DNA from: Rallus limicola
Lineage: Eukaryota > Chordata > Aves > Gruiformes > Rallidae
DNA length: 64,000 bases
Direction: 5' to 3'
NCBI GenBank assembly: GCA_022605955.1
Contig: JAKCOZ010000004.1
Location: 65,966,229 to 66,030,228 of the forward strand
Part shown: one piece after another, positions 34,290 through 45,804 of the stretch
Numbering within the stretch: position 1 is the first letter of the stretch
Layout of the letters: each line of letters opens with the position of its first letter
The notes under the pieces: generated by a model
The model's database searches: none
What the model was told of the DNA's origin: nothing
What the model saw: only the letters and a program-made list of their open reading frames with translations
Program-made: the position numbers and the translations under genes

Positions 34290-34853
34290 TGTTGAAGAGG
34301 TTTAACTCAAGCTGACAACTCAGCCCCACACCACCACTCATTTACTCCCCGCAATGGTGGAGTGGAGGAGAGAATCAGAAGGGTGAAAAAGACAAAACAC
34401 ATGGGTTGAGATAGAAACAGTTTATTAGGGAAAGCAAAAGCCGGGTGAGCAAGCAAAGCAAAATGAGGAATTCATTCATTGCTTCCCATGGACAGGCAGG
34501 TGTTCAGCCATCTCCAGGAAAGCAGGGCTCCCTCACACATAACCTTTACCTGGTGAGACAAACACCATCACTCTGAACATTCTCCCCCCACTTCCTTCTT
34601 CTTCCCCCAACTTCATATACTGAGTATGATGTCATATGGTATGGAATATCCTCTTGCTCAGTTAGGAGCAGCTGTCCCAGCTGTGTTGCCTCTCAGCTTT
34701 TTGGCACCCCACCCCAACCTACTTGCTAGCAGGGCTGTGTGAAAAACAGAAAATGCCTTGAGTCTGTACAAACACAGCACCATAGGAGCTGCTATGAAGA
34801 AAATGTAATCTGCTACGAAGAAAATTAACTCTACCCCAGCCAAAATCAGTACA
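34290..34853 (-). mobile_element. Solo LTR, family B, minus strand
   Basis: Read on the minus strand, the element begins TGTACTGATTTTGGCTGGGG and continues TAGAGTTAATTTTC. It holds 'ccataccatatgacatcat' followed by CAGTATATGAAG (a CRE-like site and TATA box on the minus strand, about 34634-34612), 'gtttgtctcaccaggtaaag', 'gcctgctttcctggagatgg' (minus-strand text), and ends with CAACTTCTTCAACA-like text near 34290. TG...CA termini are visible. It is inverted relative to the copy at 25703-26320 and less decayed at its 5' end. No internal viral genes and no clear target-site duplication were seen. Confidence 0.78.
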
Positions 34854-35470
34854 AGAGGCAAGTGGAAATAATTCATCAGTTTTGTTGGCACAGAACAACA
34901 TTCAATTGAACTGAAGCTGCAAGAAGGCAGAAGCCATAACCACCAGCTAGGAAAGGCAGAACAGAATGTGGAAAGACTTAAGTTCCAGACATGTCATCAA
35001 CTCCTGTCATTTCTTTATCTTTTTAAAGTATTTAACCATTAACCTTTTTTGGCCTAGGCTTTCACCAGACCCAGCTGTCCCCACTGTAAAATAAGCCCTA
35101 CCAAACCCAAACAAACCACTATAGGAACTTAAAACCAAAATGTAAACACTTGTAAAGACACACCCATAAAAGGCAAGACAACATGTCCTCTTTATCTTGA
35201 CCAGAGAAGTGTGAATTTGTAAGGCTTCCCGTAATTTTATTTGTTTTTTTCTCTTTATTTTTTGAAAACCCTTGAAAAATTTGAGCTGCTCCTATTTCAG
35301 TTCAATACTAGTATTTGCCTCCAGCAGCACTCACAGAAATCAGACTAGACTTTCCAAAGTATGTGAGATAAGAAACAGGTTTCTCATACACTGACTTTTA
35401 ATTCTACCTCTGTTTCCGGAGCACTTAAATATTCCTGAAGATCTTACATGAATTTTTTCATCATCATCCA
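34854..35470. other. Unique stretch, no gene recognised
   Basis: AT-rich sequence between the inverted LTR B and a CR1 copy. No repeat or exon was recognised. Confidence 0.45.
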
Positions 35471-36303
35471 TTCCCCTCCAAAGGACTGCCTGGAACCTTC
35501 TCTCCTCCAGGCTGAACAAACCCAGCTCTCAGTTTGTCTCCACAGGAGAGGTTCTCCAGCCTCCTGATCATCTTTGTGGCCCTCCTCTGGACTTGTTTGA
35601 ACAGTTTCATGTCCTTCTTATGTTGGGGACTCCAAAACTGGGCACAGTACTCCAGGTGGGATCTCACAAGAGTGGAGCAGAGGGGTGGGATCACCTCCCT
35701 CAACCTGCTGGCCACACTCCTTTTGATGCAGCCTAGGATATGGTTGACCTTCTGGGTTGCAAGTGGGTATTGTCAGCTCATGTTGAGCTTCTTATCCACC
35801 ATCATCCCCAAGTCCTTCTCTGAAGGAGTGCTCTCTTCATCTCCCAGCATGTATTGATGATGAGGGTTGCCCTGACCCGGGTGCAGGACCTTGCACTTGT
35901 CCTTGTTGAACCTCATGGGCCCACTTCACATGGGCCCACTTCTCCAGCTTTTCCAGGTCCCTCTGGATGATATTGCATCCTGGCATGTCAACTGCACCTC
36001 TCATCTTGGTCTCATACACCAACTTGCTACGGTTGCATTGAACCTCATTGTTGATGTCATTGATGAGGATGCTAAATAGTACTAGTCCCAGTACAGACCC
36101 CTGAGGGACATCCCTGGTCACAGATGCCCATCTGGACTTCAAGCCATTGACTACTCTATGGGTGCAACCATCCAACCAATTCCTTATCCACTGAGCAGTC
36201 CACTCATCAAATCCATATCTCTCCAGTTTCGAGAGAAGTATGTTGTGGGGGACTGTGTGAAAGGCTTTGTAGAAGATATCCATTGCTTTTCCTCTGTACA
36301 TTT
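35471..36303 (-). mobile_element. CR1 LINE, minus strand, lacking its 3' end
   Basis: On the minus strand this copy runs from the reverse-transcriptase palm region (near 36303) to about 35471, where it stops before the ORF2 C-terminus and 3' UTR. It has no 'actagatgatctttgagg' block and no octamers. It is thus cut at both ends; loss of the 3' end is atypical for CR1 and points to a later deletion. It carries more of the palm domain than any other copy in the window. The segments it encodes are given as a pseudogene. Confidence 0.92.
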
Positions 36304-36343
36304 CTTGATGCTTTAGCATCAGCCAGCACTGCACCTGTGTCAA
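35837..36343 (-). pseudogene. CR1 ORF2 reverse-transcriptase palm fragment, catalytically dead
   Basis: A 168-codon frame on the minus strand. Roughly from residue 19 it matches CR1 ORF2: KAFHTVPHNILLSKLERYGF, then WIRNWLDG, VPQGSVLGL near the middle, LINDINNEV, and RDLEKLEKWAH. VPQGSVLG is the conserved RT motif before the active site. The FADD catalytic box expected after it is replaced by LVYETK, so both aspartates are lost. Just after KWAH, a small internal duplication ('catgggcccactt' twice at about 35917-35942 on the plus strand) gives KWAHVKWAH and shifts the frame. The following ORF2 piece continues in another frame at 35715-35464 (SREVIPPLCSTLVRSHLEYC-like text, [15 protein letters not shown]). 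It is a molecular fossil. Confidence 0.88.
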
Positions 36344-39300
36344 TAGTAGAGTTGCTTATGGCAGCATTAGGAAACTCCCCAGGAACTGCCCATGCTATAC
36401 CTGGTCAGCAGATAGAGGCAGCACCTGCGTAGCAACATGCCCTTCTCTCCTTTCCTTCTCTAGTGGCAAGCAAAATGTCTTAAACAGTGAAGGAGAGTCT
36501 GATGTAAATGAATCCTTTGTGGATTTTACTGGGAGCACAGTGAGTGCTGGGCTGGGATTACAGGAACGATGCAAACTCTGTGCTAGGTAGCAGGACATAG
36601 CTCTCAACCTTGTGCTTTGATCCAAAGTATCTGACCTGCGGCCCCACTGCCAAAAGAAAATTTCTTCAAAATTACACTAAAACAAAGACCAAGCAATCTG
36701 ACAAACAAAGCTCAGATGAGAACTGATCTAGTCACTGATTTCCTCCATTAAGAATTTTTCATCTTTTCTTTATCCTACATTACTATCCCTTTAACTTGCA
36801 TCTATAATTGTTACTGCAATAACAGAGGTTTGCTGAATAGCCCAAAGGAGGAACGGCCCCTTTCCATAGCTGTGTCTTCTGAAATCTAAAATTAGAGCTC
36901 CAGGACATAGTTTCAAATTTAGCCCTGAATTTTCTTTAATTATGGTTATGACTCTGTGGTTTCTGCAGCAGAAAAGAGGAAAGTGATACAGTAGTGGGAA
37001 AATAATCCTTTCTCTTTCCTTGGAATACATGAACATACACTCTGTAAATTTTATTTTATTTTATTTTTAAATGGAGATGTCTTGCTCAGTATGTTAATAG
37101 CTCTAAGAGTTACCATTTGTATTATGGCATTATGGGCACAACAAATGTGAGGTTTATTGGTAGCTCACATCTTGTATTTACAAACAATCATGATTGATTA
37201 CCCTGAAGTGCAGTGCATGGAAGCTCATTTAAGGAAGAAAAAAATAATAATAGAATCAATAGCAATACAAAGCATGGAGAAGAAAAAAAAAACAAAAAAA
37301 AAAAGCAAGAAAAAGTGAATATGCATATAGCTGTTTTTCCAAATCCACTGCTAAACCACTCATATCATTTAAAAGCACTCAGAAATGAGGTCAGCTTCTG
37401 GCAGATCATGTGGTTCTGACTTTACCGAACCACTGTTCTGTGATCAGCTCCGTATGTGTCATCCTTCTGCTGTGTAATTTTGTTTTCAAAGTCTAAAGAT
37501 ATCATTAAAGTGACAAGTCTGCAGCCCAATATAAAAGACCAAACACTGCAGCTAAGAAAAAAAAATACTCAAGATTTGCTAGGCATTAAAGATACTCAGA
37601 ACAGAATTGGTTTGTGATTACTGTTTAATCAGCAGAAACATCCTGTTTACTCCTTGACAGAAGGAAGCTTCCAAGAAGCTAAGAACAATATTATTGCAGG
37701 CACAGAGCTTCAGGTCTTCCTCTACAACCACGTTGCCTCCTAATTTCATAAGAGAAGGCAAGGTCTAGCACAATGGCTTTCACAACATTCTCTTAAAGCA
37801 ACAGCAAGAAACACATAAGCTAAATATTCAGGGAAAAAAATCTTGCTTTTAAATAGTTGAATCAAAGCCAGAATTACTCAGATGATTAAAGGAGCTTCGT
37901 GGTAGAGGGAGGCAATGAAAATAACTTGGTTTTTTAGCCTCTATGTCGCTAAAATAAGTTTGTCAGCCCTTGGAGGTTTTTTTTTTTCATTTGGTAGGTT
38001 ATATCTTTTTGAGCAATAAAGAGTGCTCATCCAGTACTCAAGCACTTCTTAAATAATGAGGGAGAGTGGAAACATTTCTGAACAGAAGTATATGCCACAA
38101 TATTTTTAGTTACCAAACTAATAAGAAAATTTTGTCAAGAGTAGCAGCAATAAAATTAACTATTCTTAGAAATGTAGGGCATGGGTTATTCAAACATTGC
38201 TATAATCTGATATATTTTGAGCTCAGTTAAATTACTCATCTTTGCAAACTATCAAAAAAAAAAATCCTATTCTTATAGGAGCAATGGAAAAACTAAAAGA
38301 TCCTTGATACAATCTCCGATGCTGTCCTCAAATAACATAATGCAATGAAAAAAAAATCAAAATTAAGATTTTCAATCAAAATGTTGGCATCCACATCTAA
38401 GTAGGTTAGGAAATACATTCAATAAAGATCATTGATTGATCATCCAGGAGACAATTTAATCCTTGTATATAATTTGAATAAGAAAGCCTCTTTGAGATGT
38501 TTATGTCTTTTGTGACTACCTTAGGGAAATTTAGAATATATTCACTTAGATTTGTAGGACTAAGTACTGAAGAACCTAAAGATCACAGTACCATAATGGG
38601 ACGCATTTTGGAAAACAGGTTTTAAAGTTTTGAAGCACCTCTCTTCATATTCCAATTTAGGTTCAGCTTCTGTGGGTGTATTAAGGACTTAAATGCTTTG
38701 ACAAACTGCTTCAAAACCTGCTACCAAATCTGTGCATCAGATATCAATGGCCTAGTCACGTCTGAGCTGCTTCATCATCATGTGAGCTAACATTCACAGT
38801 TTATCTTTAAAATTACCAGCTCATCAAGGTGGAACTCACTCAAATTCTAATATGATACATAGTAAATACAAGGAAAAGGAAGACACTAACCTCTGGGAAA
38901 CTGATGTTAAAATACTAGTGTCAAGAGCTTCCTTGCAAAATAGGAGACGTTACACAGGAATTCATTGTCTGTGTTGAAAGAGTAAGTATCAAGGCATACA
39001 GTACTGCTGTGTTTACAGAGGAGTCTCAAATTCTACCAGAAAAGGAGCACCTCTGAGGTGGCAGTGTTGACCGAACGATCAAGTCATTTTGGGCAGTAAA
39101 GGAGAGCGTTGGCTGTGCAGACATAATGATACTGAGTGACTGGAAGATAAAATGACACAGCAAGTTCAGTGTACATAAAAGGGAATCTGGGGAAAAATTA
39201 ATAAAAGTTTTACAATTACATATACAGGATTGAGCTCTGAACTGGCTAATACCTCTGAAAACAAAAAATCTTTGGGTTATAACAGACAGTTCTGTGAAAA

Positions 39301-42000
39301 ATATTGCTTAATGCCAAGTAGAACTCAAAAAAGGAATCTAAAAATAGACATTATTAAGAAAGGAATAAAAAACAGAAGAGAGATGGTTGTACCACTCTAA
39401 AAATTAATGTTCCATCCATATCATTAATGTGTTCTGTGCTGGTGGCCCAGGCTAAAAAGGGGATTGGAAGGAGCTCAGGTATTCAGAGCTCAATCCATTG
39501 AGTGCATGGAAAACTGGGAACAAAGTGCTAAACTAGCACCTGCATCAGATACAGAAGCCAGTGGACACACTCATGCAGAGCTTTTGCCATGCCCTGATCC
39601 ACACAGATGACAAGCAGCCACTCATGGACTCAGTGAAGTTTGTGATCCATCAGTCAATCAAAATAATACAGACTTGTGACGACAGATACTGGCATATCTA
39701 AACTGGAGAAGGTGATACTATATTTCCAGGGTCTTCAACAGCTCCCTGAAGCTCAGGGAACATCTTGGGAGAAGCATTATCCTGTACTTACATTCTTCCC
39801 ACAGTATCCCCTGTTGGTTACTTTCATAAATAAGACACCAACAAGAGAAACACAATTTCTCTTATGTTCTTGTAGGGAACTTGAGCGGTTTCGTCTGGTT
39901 GTATCTAGCAAACTGTCGAACAGGCTTCACAACAGCCAGATTATCAGTGTATTTATAAAGAAAATATAAAAAGGCTGATGACTAAGCCACAGTTTATTCT
40001 TCAAAATACCTCTCTCTATTAACCAGTATAGCTTCATAACTCTTGACTCCAGCTGAGACGGGGTTTTTTCTGTTCAAGACTGCTTTCTTACAATGTCCTT
40101 ATGCCAGTGGCAGCAGTTGCATTAGTGATGAATGAACTTTACAGGTTATCTACTGCAGTTGGTAACTACATTGTGGTCTCTGCTTTTTCCTAAGATGATG
40201 AAGAGGAGACAGGGTAACACAGGCCCCTACAAAAATCTGAAGAGGGAAGAGGCAGGAGCATAAAGCTGGTCCCAGACCACCTGGTCTCGCTAGGTCCTCA
40301 GCAGGGCAGAAGCTATCTGGCAGCCAAAGCTACCAAGAACTCTGAAAGCTGAGACATGGGCAAGGAGTTTTGCATCCTCTAACAAGGATTTATTGATGAT
40401 GCTGTTAGGAGGACCAAAACCAGCATCCCTGCCACAACCAGACTCACAATAGCCTAAGACCTTATTCAGTAATCTGAACCAGTATGACTTCTCTGTGGAA
40501 CAAAATAATGGTTTTCCTCTGGTTTATTGTCATTTACTCCAAATTTCTTTACACTTAAATAACATTAATTGGAAACTATAACCCAACACCTTTTTCATTG
40601 GATCTGAAAGCTTGAGTTGTTTTATGAAGCCATTACAACCCAAGCTGTTTAAGAATCTCCATGTGACATGAAAGTAGCTGATTTGACAAAACTTCTTTTT
40701 TTAAATATATGTTAAATATTTCACAAAAGTTTTTGAGGTGCACAACAGGTGTTCTGAAAAGAAAAAAATACACTCAGAGAACCCAACAGTTAGCTAATTA
40801 AAGCCACAGAACTCACAGATCTGGTAAAAACTCTAGCAAAAAATATTATTCTGGATTCTCTCACCACCTTGCATTCTTGTCAGAACATATTTTTAAATTA
40901 TTCTATTCTCTATTGAAACAAATGCCAACATATTGACTGGGAGGGGAGTGCTTCATTTTTTAAAGCACAGAGTGCTTAGCTCCTTCTTAGTCCAAATTAT
41001 AGCCAAACACTGTTGGTTTCCTTAGATGTTAACTTTCCTACTGAACTTAATTTTACCAGACAAACCTTTGTAAGATTGAAGTAAGTCGGGTACCTGATGG
41101 ATGCCCATCTACATTTTGTTTCAAACATCTTTTTGAAATTAGAAACATGAATAATCAGAACCTGTGTATTGATTTGACATAAGTTTCACAGCAGGACTTG
41201 TTCTCCAGGGACATCTTTAGTCACTTCACTCATTTCATACATTGGCCCAATATATATCAAGACTATTGATATTCCAGGCCTACTACTCAGCGTCTGTATT
41301 TTGGTTTCTAGGTGCTATGAGGAAGCTTTAAAAGGAATTTTAGCAATATAGAGCCATGGAGGGGTGAAGATTATTCAATTTAGTATCCATAGATTGATTG
41401 TGACTTTATGAAGCCCTCTGTATTGACAAAGTAAAAAAGAAGGTGTTATTGACATGTGAGGTGCTTTTCTTGATATGAGATAAATGTGGAAAGTGGAATG
41501 TTTTGGTTTTTGAACAAGCACCAAGTGATAAGGTGGGCAACTGAAAGATAGGAGGTGAATAGGAACATGCATGTAGCAGGCTGACTGGCCCGTGCAGGAT
41601 TATAGGAATTGTAAGGAAGGAACAAACTGATAAATCTGGTTGATTTGAAAACTGAAGTAATTAATCTACACATCAAGTATTATTACCCATATTTTGCCAT
41701 TGCTAGCAGGTCTCCCAGGAAAACAGCAATGTTCTGTGTTGAAGGTAAGTAGCTACTTATGTGTAAAAAGCCAGACAGTAATAACCAAGAGACTAATTTA
41801 CTTATTTGATATTTCACTAAGCATTTCTTAGAACATTTTTGCCTATGATTCAGTGTTCAAAACCCCCCTAAGTAACCTTTGCAAATGGCTTTAAACATGC
41901 TGCTTGTACAAGTTCTAAATTGCTATGAGATTTTTAATTGAAAATTATTAGAATTATTCAGCAATGTCAATGACAGACCTGCAAACACGTATCCTTATTT
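36304..42000. other. Unique DNA, no transposon or gene recognised
   Basis: First part of a 20-kb block without recognisable transposons. It contains a (TTTTA)n run at 37049-37069, A-rich tracts at about 37279-37303, and conserved-looking text around 37140-37200 and 37430-37530. Frames such as 36395-36625, 39676-39969 and 41375-41676 show no family resemblance. A short splice-like unit lies at 41710-41744. Confidence 0.45.
37049..37069. repeat. TTTTA microsatellite
   Basis: About four copies of a TTTTA pentanucleotide in a row, slightly imperfect at the ends. Confidence 0.8.
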
Positions 42001-45000
42001 TCAGCAACTCTACTATCTAGGATACATGAATTCTATTTTAAACATGCTCTCTCATTTTTATTTCATACACTTGACTTTTCTTTTACTGTAATGGTCTCTC
42101 TTCAGCCAACAGCAATCATTTTATTTTTTTTCTGAGTGTATTTAAAATGTCAGGTAGCATTTGCTGTAAGATATTTTTGTTGTCTCTTAGTTAAAAGCAT
42201 ATTTGCAGTAATTATTGGAAATAAGTGTACATGTTTCATGACTACTTCTAATTTCCTGGCCTCCTGAGTGTCCAAACAGGTGTAATTTATGCATTTATAG
42301 TTTGGTAATCTATGGTTTATGGACAATAAGTTAATATTTTTAATTGCATATGATATAATAATTGTGACTGACCTTATACATCTTGCAGTAATTTTTTATC
42401 ACTGAAATGTGGGCATATTTAAGGGAGAACACTTTTATTCCATTTCCTATTTAGGATAATTCAACAAAAACTTTTCCATTTCACTCTGATGTTAATTCAC
42501 TAGGATAAGATATAAGTTTATGATGAGATGTTCTTTGAAAGCACTGAAAAACAGTTTAAACTGTAATATTTCTCCTCTGTAGAAATCTGTATATAATATT
42601 GGTCTAATTTATTAATATTTTTTAGACAATACTCTGAAATGAATGGAAAAATCACAGACCTCCTGTAATCACATATGCTAGAAGACTTTATTTTATCACC
42701 CTTGGATTTTTTGAAATTGCAAACTGGGACAACCAAATGGATTAACCAAATAAAAAAACCCTAAGAACCTTTTCTATTTTAAACCTAATGTGTAATTGAA
42801 AGACATTACCTTTATTCTTAGTTCAAGAAAGTTTTAGAAATATTTATTTAGAAGGCAGTGTAATACAAACTTCTTCTGAAATGTATTGATAGAAAAATGA
42901 ATCTTTAATGACTGGAAAGTACTTATTCCAGTGGCAGTGTTTCCCTGACTTTGAGTAAATAACTGTAAGTAGATAAAAAAAGAATTGTTATACTAACCGC
43001 TAAGAAATGTGTGCACACCTGTGTACATTAAAGATATTTTCAGTAGTTCATTTAAGTTATCACCACAGTTTTAAGAATTTTCTTCTTAGATTTTTAAATA
43101 CTTTTCAGAAGTCTAATATATGCTTCAGTCAAATATTAATTACATACTTTGACATAATACTGAAAAATCCGGCAACTAATTTTCCTCAGATATGCTAAAT
43201 ATCTGACACAAATTTTCAACAAAATTTCACTTCTTAATATCATCAGCTAAGCAATATCTGTAATTAAAGTACATTAGCATACTCTCAAGAATAATTATTA
43301 CAAAATCATGAAAAATATTTATAATTTATATAGCTACAACATTAAATTCCTAAAATGTCTACCTTTTTTTTTTAATCTGGCTTTGCAAATAAATATTTTG
43401 ATTTTTTATTCCTATATGGAAAACAATTAGTGGTCCATTATGATTATACTTCATTAGTTCTAAAATTACACAATTGTCAGAATGCAAGAGTAACATAATG
43501 TTGTACAGAAAACATCTGTGAAGGGTTTTTTTCCAGTAGAATGTAAATTATCTCTAGCTTTAGAGGTAAATAGACCTGTCGGACAATATTTTAGAAGGTA
43601 AACTATTATATTAAAAATTACCTATCTCTAGTTCTGTAACTGAAAACCATTATTTGGAAATGTAAAATATTCAAAATATTTTAAATTTTAAAACATTGCT
43701 TATTATTACCTAGTCTATTATTCTCTACCCAGTCATAACCAAAAAATGTTCCTTATCTTTATAAGCAAATATGTCTTCTTAGTAAAGAACAGTGTACCCA
43801 AAACAGTATTTTGCAAAGAATCAGACAGTTGTATTCATTTAGCTTTTACTGAATCCTTATCTTTAGCTTACCTCAGAAATTAATTCTCCAGCATATGTTC
43901 TTCTTGGATGTCTTTGAAGCACATTCCTACTCTTCCAAGACCACGTATACACATACTTTGGCCTTATTTATATCCTTCATATGGAAATACAATATGTTAA
44001 AGAGCCATAACACCACAGTGTAAGAAAATTGTGGGTGGTAGTGAGAATATCATGTTCTTGTAGAGCTTCATAAAGCATAAGTTATTAAGTAAGCACTGTC
44101 TTGAACTTGAATTCAGATAAATAGAGATGAAAGCTTGTCAAAAAGTTGAAATGATACCCTAAGAAATTGAAAAAATTAATATATTATTATAAGTCATGAA
44201 TAGTGTAACCAGAAAATTAGTCGGGCAGATATGCTGTTGTTTTCTCTTTAATCAAATTATTAAATCTATCGTAGACACAGATGTGTAATCATATTTCCAT
44301 AAATAATTATTTAAATGATAATCTAAACATTCAACTAATGTTAATATTTAAAATTCATTCCTTGATGTTGTGTTACAGTATAAAACAAAAAATATAAATG
44401 CTGCCACAGGTAATTATTAGTGGCTTAGCTGTCAGTTAGTCAAATCAACTAAAAGACCAATTACTCTGATGATACACAGGTTGAAAGGCTGGTTAAAGTG
44501 GAGTTCATTGCTGATATTAGGTTGTGTTTGGCGAGTTCTGATTCCACAACAGTGTTGGGTTGTTGTTTTTTTTCCCCTGTGAATTATTATAATGAGGACA
44601 TTTTACATTTGAATTCACATGCAGTAACTTGTTCTCAACTTTTATCTCTTAATGTTGATTAGACCCTTAAAACATGCACAGTACATTTTCCATAATGCAA
44701 GTTCTGCCTTACATTTCTTACTAGGAAAAAAAAGCTTTAAAGACAGACACAGATAACATAACATTTGCCCTGCAAACTGCCTTTCCTTTCATACACATCT
44801 ACAAAGAGCTGAGTAGGTCATGTAAGAAATTGTGCCTCCATAAGATGGTAAATTGTTCTTGAAACTTCTACATGCAGAGCACAGTTGTATCAACCTCTTG
44901 GAAGATGTTTCCCCTCCGAAACGTCAACTCTGGGGTGATTTTTCAGATTAGTGAAAGCGGTCTGAAAGGACATATCACTCAGATGAATAGCCTGCTGTGG

Positions 45001-45793
45001 TCTGCTGCTATTGATTCGCTTTCAGAGATCAGTTGCTATAGCATTAATTAATTTTAAAGACCCATAATACCTTATTTCTTTTCCTAAAGAATATATTTCG
45101 ACAGACAAATCACTAATCTATGGAGGCAAATTAGAGAAGAATAACAAGGTTTCTAAAAATACCTCCCCAAACACTGCAGAATATTTTCGATTTGTTCATG
45201 TGTTGTACACTAAGAAGCGCAGAACCAGAGTACTTTAAGAAATCTCAAGCTTTACTCTTTATTGTACAAAACTTTTCAGTGTGTTGAGTAGGTTTTTTTA
45301 AAAAGAAATATCTGCTTAGCTTCCTTAGTGATTATGTAATTTTAGTTTAGAGATTGCTGAGAAGATGTACTAGACCAGCTGTGGAAATGCTGAGAGAAAA
45401 GGACATCTAGGTGTTTTGGACCAAATTCAAGTATTAAGCACTATAATGCCATGTTCTTAGCCAGGACTACAGCAACAATTGTGTTTCCCCTTACATACAA
45501 ATAGTCTCACAAACTGGTTCATATTTATGAATTTTATTACTGTTGCAAAAATTAAGACATGTAAACAATATAATCTTATTACACATTGCTAACTGGTAAG
45601 AAGAAAAATAGACCAGAATCATTTTAATGCAGTGAAATTCTGCATCTACTATACAAGAAATAATGACTGAGTGTACTCCACAAAGACTTTAAAGAGTCAA
45701 AATGTCACATAAGCTATATGGAAAAGAAATAAAGCAACTCATGTGCATAAGTAAATAAAGCAGACACTTTGCCTCCTGTTCAGATGCCATGGA

Positions 45794-45804
45794 TGTAAAC
45801 AAAG
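45794..45804 (+). promoter_or_regulatory. Forkhead consensus site
   Basis: TGTAAACAAAG, a full match to the forkhead (FOXA/FOXO-type) consensus TGTAAACA. It lies inside one of the conserved-looking blocks. Function is inferred only. Confidence 0.3.

Noticed and set aside
34290..36303. A single larger retroviral element spanning the LTR and the following reverse-transcriptase sequence
   Set aside because: The reverse-transcriptase sequence at 35471-36303 is CR1 (LINE), judged by VPQGSVLG and KLEKWAH context, not retroviral pol, so the two are separate insertions.
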